Positions 9,523 through 17,581 of a stretch of DNA of 64,000 nucleotides are shown here, piece by piece (position 1 is the first letter of the stretch; every line of letters begins with the position of its first letter). Origin of the DNA: Mycoplana rhizolycopersici (lineage in GTDB: Bacteria; Pseudomonadota; Alphaproteobacteria; Rhizobiales; Rhizobiaceae); NCBI RefSeq assembly GCF_013378445.1, contig NZ_JABXYK010000007.1, positions 248,001-312,000 on the forward strand, in the 5' to 3' direction. Both the position numbers and the translations under genes were made by a program. The notes under the pieces were generated by a model. The model was given only the letters and a program-made list of their open reading frames with translations. It was not told where the DNA came from and ran no database searches.

Positions 9523-9780
9523 CCGTTTTCATCCCCTCGTTTCAACTGCACGTTATGAGGGGGCGATTAAGATTGCATTGATGGCTTTCCGGCATCCGCC
9601 TGCCGGCTTTGGTGGCATGCTGATGAAATTGTCCGGGATGGCGTTTGCTGAGCCTTGCTAGGGCAGATGGTTCCGGGCATCCAGTTACCAGGGGAACGGC
9701 GCAGGGGCGAATTTCGCCATATTCGAGGGGCATCAAGCGTGATCGAGAAGAACACGATTCCATTGAAAGGGGGGTTCAAG

Positions 9781-10041
9781 ATGCGATTCATCGTTGCCGC
9801 GCTTCTGGCCGCGGCAAGTATCTTGGCGCCGCTGACCGTCTATGCCGAAAGTGCCGACGTAGAGGCGGTCATCACCAAGGTCGATACCACTGGCCTCAGC
9901 CTGTCGCTCGACGACGGCAAGAAGTATCAGGCGCCGGAAGAGTTCAATTTCGAGGGCCTTGTGCCCGGCGTAAAGGTCCTGGTGTTCTACACCGAGGTCG
10001 ATGGCAAACGCGTCATCGACGATCTGGAAATCATTCAGTAA
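9781..10041 (+). CDS. DUF1344 exported small protein
   Basis: An 86-aa protein with an N-terminal signal peptide (MRFIVAALLAAASILAPLTV, cleavage likely after YAES or nearby) and a small beta-rich DUF1344 domain. The start was chosen at 9781 because a strong GGGGGG purine run lies just upstream and the hydrophobic signal begins there. DUF1344 proteins are predicted periplasmic proteins of unknown role, common in Rhizobiales. It converges with the phosphoglycerate-mutase-like gene. Confidence 0.75.
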   Translation: MRFIVAALLAAASILAPLTVYAESADVEAVITKVDTTGLSLSLDDGKKYQAPEEFNFEGLVPGVKVLVFYTEVDGKRVIDDLEIIQ

Positions 10042-10135
10042 CAACTGAGGATTGCGACGTCCGGCGCTGAGAAGTGTCGGCGGCGCCGTTGCGGAAGCTT
10101 TGTGCCGCATGCGTGTCAGCGCGTTGGCATCGCTG

Positions 10136-10717
10136 TCAGACCCAGGCTGCGCCGGTCTCGTCGACGCGCAAGATTCGGTCCTGGTGCACGGGGGCGTTGG
10201 CCGCGTCGATCACGGGCATGCCGCTGAACTTGAACAGCGCCCTGAACACGCCGCCATGGCTGACGCAGACCGTCGGACGCTCGATGTTGTTGAACCACGA
10301 GCCGACACGCCAAGACAGTATCTCGTAGCTTTCCGCGTTTTCGCCCGGCGGAATGAAATCCCACTTCGAGCGCGCCCTGGCCTTCACCTTGTCGCGCACC
10401 GTCTGTTTCAGTTCGGAGATGGTGAAGCCTTCCCAGTCGCCGAAGCAGACCTCCACCAGGCGTTCGTCGGTGCGGTAGTCGAGGGGATCGAGGTCCATGG
10501 CAGCGCGCACGCGTTCCATCGTCTCGCGCGTGCGCCCGAGCGGGCTTGCGACATAGTCGAAGTCCCCGGCCGTTTCGCCGAGGATCTTTTTCAGGGCAAG
10601 GCCGTTGCCGGACGCCTGCTGACGCCCGGTCGCATTCAGGGGGATGTCCTTTTGACCCTGCAGACGACCTTCTGCGTTCCAGTCTGTCTGGCCGTGTCGG
10701 ATCATGTAGACAAGCAC
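10136..10717 (-). CDS. Histidine phosphatase / phosphoglycerate-mutase-like protein
   Basis: A 193-aa member of the histidine phosphatase superfamily. The RHG motif is in MIRHGQTDWNAEGRLQG at the N-terminus, the second catalytic part is SPLGRTRETMER, and the late catalytic His is in CVSHGGVFRAL. The GTG start at 10717 was chosen because GGAG lies 7 nt upstream and the product then starts VLVYMIRHG as in relatives; the ATG four codons later is less well spaced. It follows fabI by 20 bp on the same strand, so the two are probably co-transcribed. The substrate is unknown. Confidence 0.85.
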   Translation of the reverse strand: MLVYMIRHGQTDWNAEGRLQGQKDIPLNATGRQQASGNGLALKKILGETAGDFDYVASPLGRTRETMERVRAAMDLDPLDYRTDERLVEVCFGDWEGFTISELKQTVRDKVKARARSKWDFIPPGENAESYEILSWRVGSWFNNIERPTVCVSHGGVFRALFKFSGMPVIDAANAPVHQDRILRVDETGAAWV

Positions 10718-10737
10718 GTTTGCGCTCCGAAGCCGGC

Positions 10738-11556
10738 TCAGTCCTTGACGACCGAGATATCGGGGGCGTCGACGGCCTTCATGCCGACAACATGATAGCC
10801 GCTGTCGGCGTGATGGACCTCGCCGGTAACCGAGCGCGAGAGGTCCGAAAGCATGTATAGCCCGACGTCGCCCACGTCTTCGATGGTCACGGTCCGGCGC
10901 AGCGGCGCGTTGTACTCGTTCCACTTCAGGATGTAGCGGAAGTCGCCGATGCCGGACGCGGCCAGTGTCTTGATCGGGCCGGCCGAGATGGCGTTGACGC
11001 GGATGTTCTTCGGGCCCAGGTCGACCGCCAGATATTTCACGCTCGCCTCAAGCGCCGCCTTGGCGACGCCCATGACGTTGTAGTTCGGCATGACCTTTTC
11101 GGCGCCGTAGTAGGTCAGCGTCAGCATCGAGCCGCCGTCCGTCATCAGCTTTTCGGCACGGCGCGCCACCGAGGTGAACGAGTAGACCGAGATCTGCATC
11201 GTCTTGGCGAAGTTCTCGGGCGTCGTGTCGACGTAGCGGCCGGTCAGCTCGTCCTTGTCGGAGAAGCCGATCGCGTGCACGATGAAGTCGATCTTGCCCC
11301 ACATCTTCTCGATGTTGTCGAAGACCGCGTCGATGGATGCCTCGTCGCTGACGTCGCAATGCCCGGCCAGTACGCCGCCAAGTTCAGCCGCGAGTGGCTC
11401 GACACGCTTCTTCAGAGCGTCGCCCTGGTAGGTGAGGGCGATTTCGGCCCCCTGGGCACGAACGGCCTTGGCGATACCCCAAGCGATAGACCGGTTGTTC
11501 GCAACGCCCATAATGACGCCGCGCTTGCCGCTCATCAGACCGGATACCTGAACCAT
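10738..11556 (-). CDS. fabI: Enoyl-[acyl-carrier-protein] reductase (NADH)
   Basis: A 272-aa FabI. It reduces trans-2-enoyl-ACP in the last step of each fatty-acid elongation cycle. It shows the nucleotide-binding segment GVANNRSIAWGIAKA, the catalytic Tyr-x6-Lys in YNVMGVAK, and the LAASGIGDF loop region that covers the substrate. It is first in a probable two-gene operon with the phosphatase-like gene downstream. Many rhizobia carry more than one FabI, so this may not be the only copy. Confidence 0.96.
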   Translation of the reverse strand: MVQVSGLMSGKRGVIMGVANNRSIAWGIAKAVRAQGAEIALTYQGDALKKRVEPLAAELGGVLAGHCDVSDEASIDAVFDNIEKMWGKIDFIVHAIGFSDKDELTGRYVDTTPENFAKTMQISVYSFTSVARRAEKLMTDGGSMLTLTYYGAEKVMPNYNVMGVAKAALEASVKYLAVDLGPKNIRVNAISAGPIKTLAASGIGDFRYILKWNEYNAPLRRTVTIEDVGDVGLYMLSDLSRSVTGEVHHADSGYHVVGMKAVDAPDISVVKD

Positions 11557-11677
11557 GGAATGTCCCTTGCAGATTTAATTCGATTTGAGCCTATGGCATA
11601 GGCCGCCTGCGGGTTCAAGCACACCGGGTTCAGGAACTGTTAGCGCGCGTAACAATGGGTGCGTATTCACCGAAACT

Positions 11678-12784
11678 TCACAAATAGAGCCCTTCGCGCA
11701 GGCTGCGCATGAGATCTATCATCTTGTCGTCGGGCCGCTCCCAAAGAAGAAGCCGGATCTCGACGAGAAGATCGCCGCGTTTTCCTTGCGCATCCACAAG
11801 GCCCTGGCCCTCGATCCTGATGACGTGGTCCGAGCTCGACCAGGCGGGGACTGTGACCGGCAGCGGTTCGTCGGCCGGTCCCATCACGGTGGTCTCGCAG
11901 CCGAGCACAGCATCCTCGATCGTCACCGGCAGGGGCGTGCGCAGGTCGAAACCGTCCACCCGGAACGCGCCTGGCGCGACGCGGATGGTCACGACGGCGT
12001 CGCCACGCTTGAGGTCGTTGATGCGATGCCCCTGGTCACGCAGGCGGATGACCGTACCTTCGGTCGTACCAGCTGCGAGCGGCACCTTCAGCGATTCGCC
12101 CTCGACCTCGAGCGTCATTTTCGCCTGTTTGAGGAGGTCTTCGACAGATACCGTCAGGTCGCAGGCGAGATCGGGTGCCTTTTCGACCGCCGGACGGGTG
12201 CCGCGGATCCGGCGCATCAGGCCGGAAATGATATCTGCAGCCGCAATCGTGCGGCGGGCCGGGGCTGGCGCAGAGGGGCTCTCGTCGAAGGAGGCAGCCG
12301 GCTGAGCCTTGGCCGATGCGGATTTTTCTGCGGCCCCAGTCCCAGTCCCGGTCCCAGATCCAGCCGACGGCTGGGCGGTGGCGCCGGCGGTAGCAGCGGC
12401 ACCTGATGCCGGCCCCTGCTGGCGGGCATCCACGCCGAAGATGCGCGAGACCATGTCCTCGGCCGTTTCGCTCGCATTCTGGGCGGGGTCGGGCTGTGTC
12501 TTGCGGGCGCTCTGCTGGCGCCGCATCTGCTCCATGCGCCGCAGTTCCATCTCGCGGCGGACCTCGGCGTCGCGGTGCGCGCGGTCGTATTTGCTGCGTT
12601 TGTCGGGATCGCGCAGGAGATCGTAGGCGCGGCCCGCTTCGGTGAAGCGAATGTTGGCGAACGGGTCGTCCTGATTCTGGTCGGGGTGCACGGCCTTGGC
12701 AAGCGTGCGCCAGGCAGCCTTGATCTCTTCCTGTTCGGCATCGCGCCGGACGCCCAGCACCCTGTAAGGATCACGCATCAACAT
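11678..12784 (-). CDS. DnaJ/CbpA-like co-chaperone with J domain
   Basis: A 368-aa protein. The N-terminal J domain (about residues 3-70) has the HPD motif in KAVHPDQN, which stimulates Hsp70 ATPase. A low-complexity Ala/Gly/Thr/Lys linker spans about 95-190. The C-terminal DnaJ substrate domain (about 200-365) includes GTVIRLRDQGHRI and VIRIEGQGLVDAQGKRGDL segments. No zinc-finger cysteines are present, so this is a class II (CbpA-like) protein. The ATG at 12778, two codons downstream, is also possible. Confidence 0.85.
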   Translation of the reverse strand: MLMRDPYRVLGVRRDAEQEEIKAAWRTLAKAVHPDQNQDDPFANIRFTEAGRAYDLLRDPDKRSKYDRAHRDAEVRREMELRRMEQMRRQQSARKTQPDPAQNASETAEDMVSRIFGVDARQQGPASGAAATAGATAQPSAGSGTGTGTGAAEKSASAKAQPAASFDESPSAPAPARRTIAAADIISGLMRRIRGTRPAVEKAPDLACDLTVSVEDLLKQAKMTLEVEGESLKVPLAAGTTEGTVIRLRDQGHRINDLKRGDAVVTIRVAPGAFRVDGFDLRTPLPVTIEDAVLGCETTVMGPADEPLPVTVPAWSSSDHVIRIEGQGLVDAQGKRGDLLVEIRLLLWERPDDKMIDLMRSLREGLYL

Positions 12785-12963
12785 CAGCCCGTCTCGTCCC
12801 TTGAGGGAGCCTCGCTGCTCCCGGTCTTTGGCCGGACTCGCTGCGGAGCCCGCGGGGATCGATGATGCCGGTAACCTCCTAACTGATGGTTACAGGCGCA
12901 GGGGGCAGATCACATAAGGTATATAAGCCGTTATCAGGCCGGTCCCCGGGTTGGAATCGGCCC

Positions 12964-13452
12964 TTATCCCTGGCGGTCGAAGCGCGTCAGCGACCAGGTT
13001 CCGTCGCCACCCACGCAGGCGCGCCCGTCGTAGTTGGAAATCCCGGTGTAGGAATGCAGCGTCGTGGTGAAGTCGCGGCAGGTCTGCCCGGAACCGTCGC
13101 TGCGCTCGGCGACGCCGGTGACGACGCCGGTGCTGCCGGACACGGCATTTGCCCAGGGGATCGGGCTGCCGGCGTTGCGCGTCAGGTCGGCCGACGAAAC
13201 GGCGTTGCGCACCGTGGCGGCGTCGGAGGTGTTGTCCGTGCGTTCGCCCGGCACGGCACTGGTCTTCATGGCCCTGTCCACCTGCATGTCGGAGGCGAGA
13301 TCGAGGCCGCCGGCCATGCAGCCCGCGAGCGGCAGGACGCACAGCGCCACGGCCAAAAGCCGCGGCGGCCTCGTCCAGAATATCGTTGTCTCCCGTCGCG
13401 ACTTTGCTATGACTTCAACTCCTGCGCGCCCCGACGGGACGAAAATCGGCAT
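12964..13452 (-). CDS. RT0821/Lpp0805-type surface lipoprotein
   Basis: A lipoprotein with hydrophobic stretch [15 protein letters not shown], a clear lipobox with the Cys as predicted lipid-attachment site. The C-terminal domain contains [17 protein letters not shown] and [11 protein letters not shown], typical of the RT0821/Lpp0805 surface-protein family and its 17-kDa antigen relatives. The boundary at 13452 is the only conventional in-frame start. It gives an unusually long n-region and leaves 11 bp to the divergent pdxH start. An in-frame ATA at 13383, six bases after GGGAG, would give a compact signal peptide. Start uncertain. Confidence 0.75.
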   Translation of the reverse strand: MPIFVPSGRAGVEVIAKSRRETTIFWTRPPRLLAVALCVLPLAGCMAGGLDLASDMQVDRAMKTSAVPGERTDNTSDAATVRNAVSSADLTRNAGSPIPWANAVSGSTGVVTGVAERSDGSGQTCRDFTTTLHSYTGISNYDGRACVGGDGTWSLTRFDRQG

Positions 13453-13463
13453 TGGATTCAAAT

Positions 13464-14093
13464 ATGAGCGAGATTGAGTTAACAACCGGTGACTTCACCG
13501 AGGAAAGCGAGCCCTTTTCGCTTTTCGGAAAGTGGCTGGAAGATGCCGGCAAGAGCGAGCCGAACGATCCAAACGCGGTGGCGCTGGCCACGGTGGACGC
13601 TTCTGGATTGCCGAATGTACGCATGGTGCTCTTGAAGGGATTCGATGAACGCGGATTCGTCTTCTACACCAATTTCGAAAGTCAGAAAGGCCAGGAGATC
13701 CTGAACGCCGGCAAGGCGGCAATGTGTTTCCACTGGAAATCGCTCCGCCGACAGGTCCGCGTGCGCGGTCCCGTCGAAGTCGTCTCCGACGAGGAGGCCG
13801 ACATCTATTACGCTTCCCGTCCGCGTGGCAGCCGCATCGGCGCCTGGGCGTCCAAGCAGTCGCGGCCGCTGGAAGGTCGTTTTGCCCTCGAAAAGGCTGT
13901 GGCCGAGTACACCGCCCGCTATGCGATCGGCGAGATTCCGCGTCCCTCATACTGGTCCGGCTTCCGCATCAGGCCGGTGTCGATCGAGTTCTGGCACGAT
14001 CGCCCCTTCCGGCTGCATGACCGCGTCGAGTTCCGCCGCCCGGTCGGCTTGGAAGGCGAGGGGGGCTGGGAAAAGGTCCGCATGTACCCCTGA
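13464..14093 (+). CDS. pdxH: Pyridoxamine/pyridoxine 5'-phosphate oxidase
   Basis: A 209-aa FMN enzyme that oxidises pyridoxine 5'-phosphate or pyridoxamine 5'-phosphate to pyridoxal 5'-phosphate, the final vitamin B6 step. Family segments include [51 protein letters not shown] and the C-terminal [18 protein letters not shown]. The start [11 protein letters not shown] was chosen over an ATG four codons upstream for fit with the family. A strong hairpin follows the stop. Confidence 0.95.
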   Translation: MSEIELTTGDFTEESEPFSLFGKWLEDAGKSEPNDPNAVALATVDASGLPNVRMVLLKGFDERGFVFYTNFESQKGQEILNAGKAAMCFHWKSLRRQVRVRGPVEVVSDEEADIYYASRPRGSRIGAWASKQSRPLEGRFALEKAVAEYTARYAIGEIPRPSYWSGFRIRPVSIEFWHDRPFRLHDRVEFRRPVGLEGEGGWEKVRMYP

Positions 14094-14096
14094 TAA

Positions 14097-14125
14097 GAGA
14101 TGGCGGCCACTTTGGCCGCCATCTC
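14097..14125 (+). terminator. Terminator-like hairpin after pdxH
   Basis: A perfect 13-bp inverted repeat, GAGATGGCGGCCA pairing with TGGCCGCCATCTC across a CTT loop, starts 3 nt after the pdxH stop codon. No clear U-tract follows, so it may stop transcription weakly or protect the 3' end. Confidence 0.7.
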
Positions 14126-14363
14126 CTTGTACTTCGGCCCGCAAACGGGCGTGGCGCCGGCAGAAGGCGCGTCGGAGTGCCGCCCGCGAAAGGGCGCGCA
14201 GTATACAACTCCAATTGGTGTGATATATTTCCGGGCAAGCAGGAAAGCGATTACGACCCACGGTCCATTTTTGGGGACCAGGTGTGCGGGTTTCGTTCAC
14301 GCAAAGCCGTGCAACGCATACGGGCGAGACTGAATCCAAGGCATTGACGCGGAGGAGAGTTCT

Positions 14364-15554
14364 ATGGCCAGCAATCTTGTTTCCTATCTCATGCAATTTC
14401 TGACGCCCGACACGATCGCGCGACTTGCGGCGGCGCTCGGGCTCGATGTCGACAAGGTCCAGCGCGGTGTCGCGGCGGCGGTTCCGGCCGTTCTCGCGGG
14501 GCTTGCGAGCACCGCCACCCAGCCGGGCGGCGCCGAGAAGATCGCCGATGCCGCCCGCCAGCAGAGCGGCGTGCTCGACAATCTCGGCGGCCTGCTTTCG
14601 GGCGGCAATCCCGGTTCGCTGGCCCAGACCGGGACGCAGCTGCTCTCGTCGATCTTCGGCGGCAACAGCAATGCGCTTGCCAATGCGGTCGGAAACTATT
14701 CCGGCCTTGGCACGAATGGCGGGGGTTCCCTGCTCGGCATGCTGGCGCCACTGGTTCTTGGCGGCATTGCCAAGAAAATGGGCTCCGATACCAGCGCGAG
14801 CGGGATTGCCGGTCTGTTGGCGAGCGAGAAGGACAACATCGCTGCCGCCCTGCCGCCAGGCCTCAAGGACATGCTGGCAAGCTCCGGGCTTCTCGGTTCG
14901 CTCGGTGGAACGGCGCGCTCTGCCGCAAGTGCCGGCAGCGATGCTGCCGCGCGCGCCGCAGCGACCGCAACATCTGCCGCTCGGCAGACCTCTTCCGCCG
15001 CCACGGCCACCGCCAGCCGCGGCAGCAACTGGCTCTACTGGCTGATCGGGGCCCTCGCTCTGCTAGCCATCCTCTACTATCTGTTCGGCCGGCCGGCACA
15101 ACAGACGGCGGAGACCGCCCCCGAGCCGACGCCACCCGCGCAGACCGAGACCCAGCCGGCGCCTGCCGAGCCGCAGCCGCAGACGCAGGCCGAAACGCCG
15201 GCCGCCACCCCGGCGCCGACAGGCAGCATCGTCGTCGGTGGGGTCGATGTCGGCAAGCAGGTGACCGATACGCTCGCCAGCCTGCAGACGGCGCTCAGCG
15301 GCGTGACCGATGCGGCGACCGCCCAGAGCGCGTTGCCCCAGCTCCAGACCGCCACCGGCGCGATCGACCAGGTCAGCGGCATGCTGGGACAGCTCTCCGC
15401 CGAGCAGAAGGCGTCCCTTGCCGCGCTCGCCAAGCCGTCCATCGACACGCTCAATGCGCTGTTCGACAAGGTCCTGGCGATCCCCGGTGTATCCGACATC
15501 CTCAAGCCCGCGATCGACGCCCTGCGCCCGAAGCTGGCGGCACTTGCGGCCTGA
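14364..15554 (+). CDS. DUF937 protein with one TM helix and Pro-rich linker
   Basis: A 396-aa protein. Residues about 1-190 form a DUF937-type helical region rich in Ala/Gly/Leu. A single TM helix lies near 225-243 (NWLYWLIGALALLAILYYLF). A Pro/Glu/Thr/Gln-rich linker (about 250-290) follows, then an Ala-rich helical C-terminal domain. The arrangement suggests a tethered protein with the C-terminal part across the membrane, but topology and function are unknown. A similar-style small gene follows 200 bp downstream on the same strand. Confidence 0.7.
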   Translation: MASNLVSYLMQFLTPDTIARLAAALGLDVDKVQRGVAAAVPAVLAGLASTATQPGGAEKIADAARQQSGVLDNLGGLLSGGNPGSLAQTGTQLLSSIFGGNSNALANAVGNYSGLGTNGGGSLLGMLAPLVLGGIAKKMGSDTSASGIAGLLASEKDNIAAALPPGLKDMLASSGLLGSLGGTARSAASAGSDAAARAAATATSAARQTSSAATATASRGSNWLYWLIGALALLAILYYLFGRPAQQTAETAPEPTPPAQTETQPAPAEPQPQTQAETPAATPAPTGSIVVGGVDVGKQVTDTLASLQTALSGVTDAATAQSALPQLQTATGAIDQVSGMLGQLSAEQKASLAALAKPSIDTLNALFDKVLAIPGVSDILKPAIDALRPKLAALAA

Positions 15555-15754
15555 ACCGCGCGTGAAACGAGTCTGAGCGGGGTTCGAATCCGGCCGGCGC
15601 AATCACCCACCGGTGAGATGCGCCGCCCGAAACAAGCCGTACTCTCATGGACAGGCGGTCTCCGTCGCGCGCCGCACGGGACGCGCAGAGCCATGGTGGC
15701 GTGGGGACACCGCGAACCAAGAGACGAAACCCAACCAAACCGGGAGATTTCAGC

Positions 15755-16252
15755 ATGGCTGACAAGTCGACGTTCACGCCCGAGGAATGGAGCGTACTGC
15801 TGCAGGGTGTCATGGCCGCAGGCATTGCCGTCACGGCCGCCGAACCGAGCGGCCTCTGGGGCATGCTCAAGGAAGGCATGGCCAGCAGCCGGACGCTGCT
15901 GCAGGGCAAGGGAGGCACGGATGCGACAACGTTGACGACGGCGATCGTCGAGGGGTTTGAGAGCTCCGAGGGGCGGAAAGCCGCGCGCGAGGGGCTGGAG
16001 GCGCGGTTGAAGGGCGCCAAGCCCGAGGAGATCAAGGCGCGCTGCATCGACACGGTGCGCGAGGCCGCAGGGATTGTCGAGGCCAAGGCACCGTCGGATG
16101 CAGCCGGCTTCAAGGGCTGGCTGCTGCAGATCAGCCAGAGCGTTGCCGAGGCGGCCAAGGAGGGAGGGTTCCTCGGCTTCGGCGGCACTCCGGTCAGCGA
16201 CGCCGAGAAGGCGACCGTGGCGGAAATCTCGAGCGCGCTGAAGGTCGCCTGA
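15755..16252 (+). CDS. Conserved hypothetical Ala-rich helical protein
   Basis: A 165-aa predicted soluble protein starting MADKSTFTPEEWSVLLQGVM, an all-helical, Ala/Glu/Lys-rich sequence with no signal peptide or TM segment. The start was chosen because GGGAG lies 9 nt upstream. Sequences opening with TPEEW...L are often seen beside DUF937-type proteins in Rhizobiales, but I do not recognise a function. Downstream lies an intergenic palindromic repeat. Confidence 0.65.
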   Translation: MADKSTFTPEEWSVLLQGVMAAGIAVTAAEPSGLWGMLKEGMASSRTLLQGKGGTDATTLTTAIVEGFESSEGRKAAREGLEARLKGAKPEEIKARCIDTVREAAGIVEAKAPSDAAGFKGWLLQISQSVAEAAKEGGFLGFGGTPVSDAEKATVAEISSALKVA

Positions 16253-16312
16253 CGGCTGTCCGGTCTCGCGAGGCGGCCGGTTCGGTCCTTCCATATTACA
16301 CGACCGCTTTCG

Positions 16313-16425
16313 CTCTCCCCCTCATCCGCCCTGCCGGGCACCTTCTCCCCGCTTGCGGGGAAAAGGTCGGGGTGATGGGCAAAATTACAATTGTCGCGTA
16401 CCGTGGCGTCCTTCGCCGGAGCTGT
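16313..16425 (+). repeat. Rhizobial palindromic intergenic repeat, copy A
   Basis: The sequence opens CTCTCCCCCTCATCCGCCCT, contains nested hairpins (CCTGCCGGGCA and CTCCCCGCTTGCGGGGA), and continues GGGCAAAATTAC...GTCGCGTACCGTGGCGTC. A diverged copy lies in the opposite orientation at 62778-62880. The element fills the gap between two convergent genes, the usual location for these dispersed elements. Confidence 0.65.
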
Positions 16426-16426
16426 C

Positions 16427-17482
16427 CTATCGCCGCATCAGGCGGAACGGGATGCCCGAAGCCAGCGCGGATACATACTTGCGCTTCTGGTAGAGGCCGT
16501 TGACGGAGATGCGCGGCAGCGCCATCGGCTGGTCGAAGCTGCGGGCGTCCAGCGTGCCCGGCACCGTCGTCACCGCGAGGTCGAATCCTGCCTCGACGGC
16601 GAGGCGATGTTCGCGTGCGGTGACGGTGGGACTGAAGCCGTAGGGATAGGCGAAGGCGACGGGGCGCACGCCGGTCAGGCACTGGATCCGCTCGGCCGAC
16701 GCCTGCATTTCCTCCCGCGCCTCGTTTTCCTCAAGCCGCGAAAGCGCTCGGTGGCTGATCGTGTGGGCGCCGAGCGTCGCGAGCGGGTTGAGAGCCAGGC
16801 TCTTCAGTTCCGGTTCGCGCATGATCAGCCGTTCGGTGATCAGGAGCGGATCGATCCCGTGCTGCTTCGCCAGCCTGTCGAGGGCGGCGACGGAGGTCAT
16901 CTCGTCGCCCGTCTGGATGAAGGCGGCAAAGCGCGCAAAGGCGGCGTCCTTCTGCCATGTCGTGGCGAGCGGCAGCGTGACGAGGCCGGAGCCGAAGTCG
17001 AATTCGACATGCGGCAGCGCCCGCAGCAACTCCGTCAGCGTCTCCCACCAGATGCTGTGGGTCCGGCAGGCGAAGCCGCCGGTGATAAAGACGGTGAAGG
17101 GCACGCGATGCTCGGTGAAGATCGGCTGCGCATGCACCGCATTGTTGCGGTAGCCGTCGTCGAGCGTGAAGGCGGCAAAGCGCTCCTCGGGCCGTGCAAT
17201 CGCCATGCGGGCGGCCATGTGGTGCAGGGCCACGAACTGGTAGCCCTCGCTTTCCAAGAGCCGGATCGTCTCGTCGAGGAATTCAGGCGTGATTTCCAGA
17301 TGGGCGTTGGGGTCGAAGTCGTGGAACGTCTTCGGCCGCACGTGGTGCAGGGTGAAGATCGCGCCGCGCCCGCGTGCGGACGTCATCAGGCCGGCACGCC
17401 CGGCGAGATTGGACAGTTCCAGTCCGCCGGTGATGGCCGCATGCTTCAGGCTGCGGCGCATAACATTTTTCAATGTCGGCAT
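16427..17482 (-). CDS. Polysaccharide deacetylase-family protein (NodB homology)
   Basis: A 351-aa carbohydrate esterase family 4-type protein. The metal-binding motif FTLDDGYRNN is near residue 108, with the paired-histidine motif HTISH near 238 and a later AYPYG segment. Members deacetylate chitin-like, peptidoglycan or surface polysaccharides. No signal peptide is obvious at the MPTLKNVMRRSLKHAAITGG start, so it may act in the cytoplasm or at the inner membrane face. It is a single gene; the 3' end abuts the palindromic repeat. Confidence 0.85.
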   Translation of the reverse strand: MPTLKNVMRRSLKHAAITGGLELSNLAGRAGLMTSARGRGAIFTLHHVRPKTFHDFDPNAHLEITPEFLDETIRLLESEGYQFVALHHMAARMAIARPEERFAAFTLDDGYRNNAVHAQPIFTEHRVPFTVFITGGFACRTHSIWWETLTELLRALPHVEFDFGSGLVTLPLATTWQKDAAFARFAAFIQTGDEMTSVAALDRLAKQHGIDPLLITERLIMREPELKSLALNPLATLGAHTISHRALSRLEENEAREEMQASAERIQCLTGVRPVAFAYPYGFSPTVTAREHRLAVEAGFDLAVTTVPGTLDARSFDQPMALPRISVNGLYQKRKYVSALASGIPFRLMRR

Positions 17483-17581
17483 TTGCGCTCCGGTTGGCGG
17501 TTCTTCCTGCCGTCTTTATGAGCGCGTCATGGTATCCGTGCGGTTAACGACCCCTTGCGGCATATCGCGCCCGCGCTGCGA

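Noticed and set aside
15575-15600. GGGGTTCGAATCC resembles a tRNA T-arm
   Set aside because: The bases flanking TTCGAAT do not form a 5-bp stem, and no anticodon, D-arm or acceptor sequence is found upstream.
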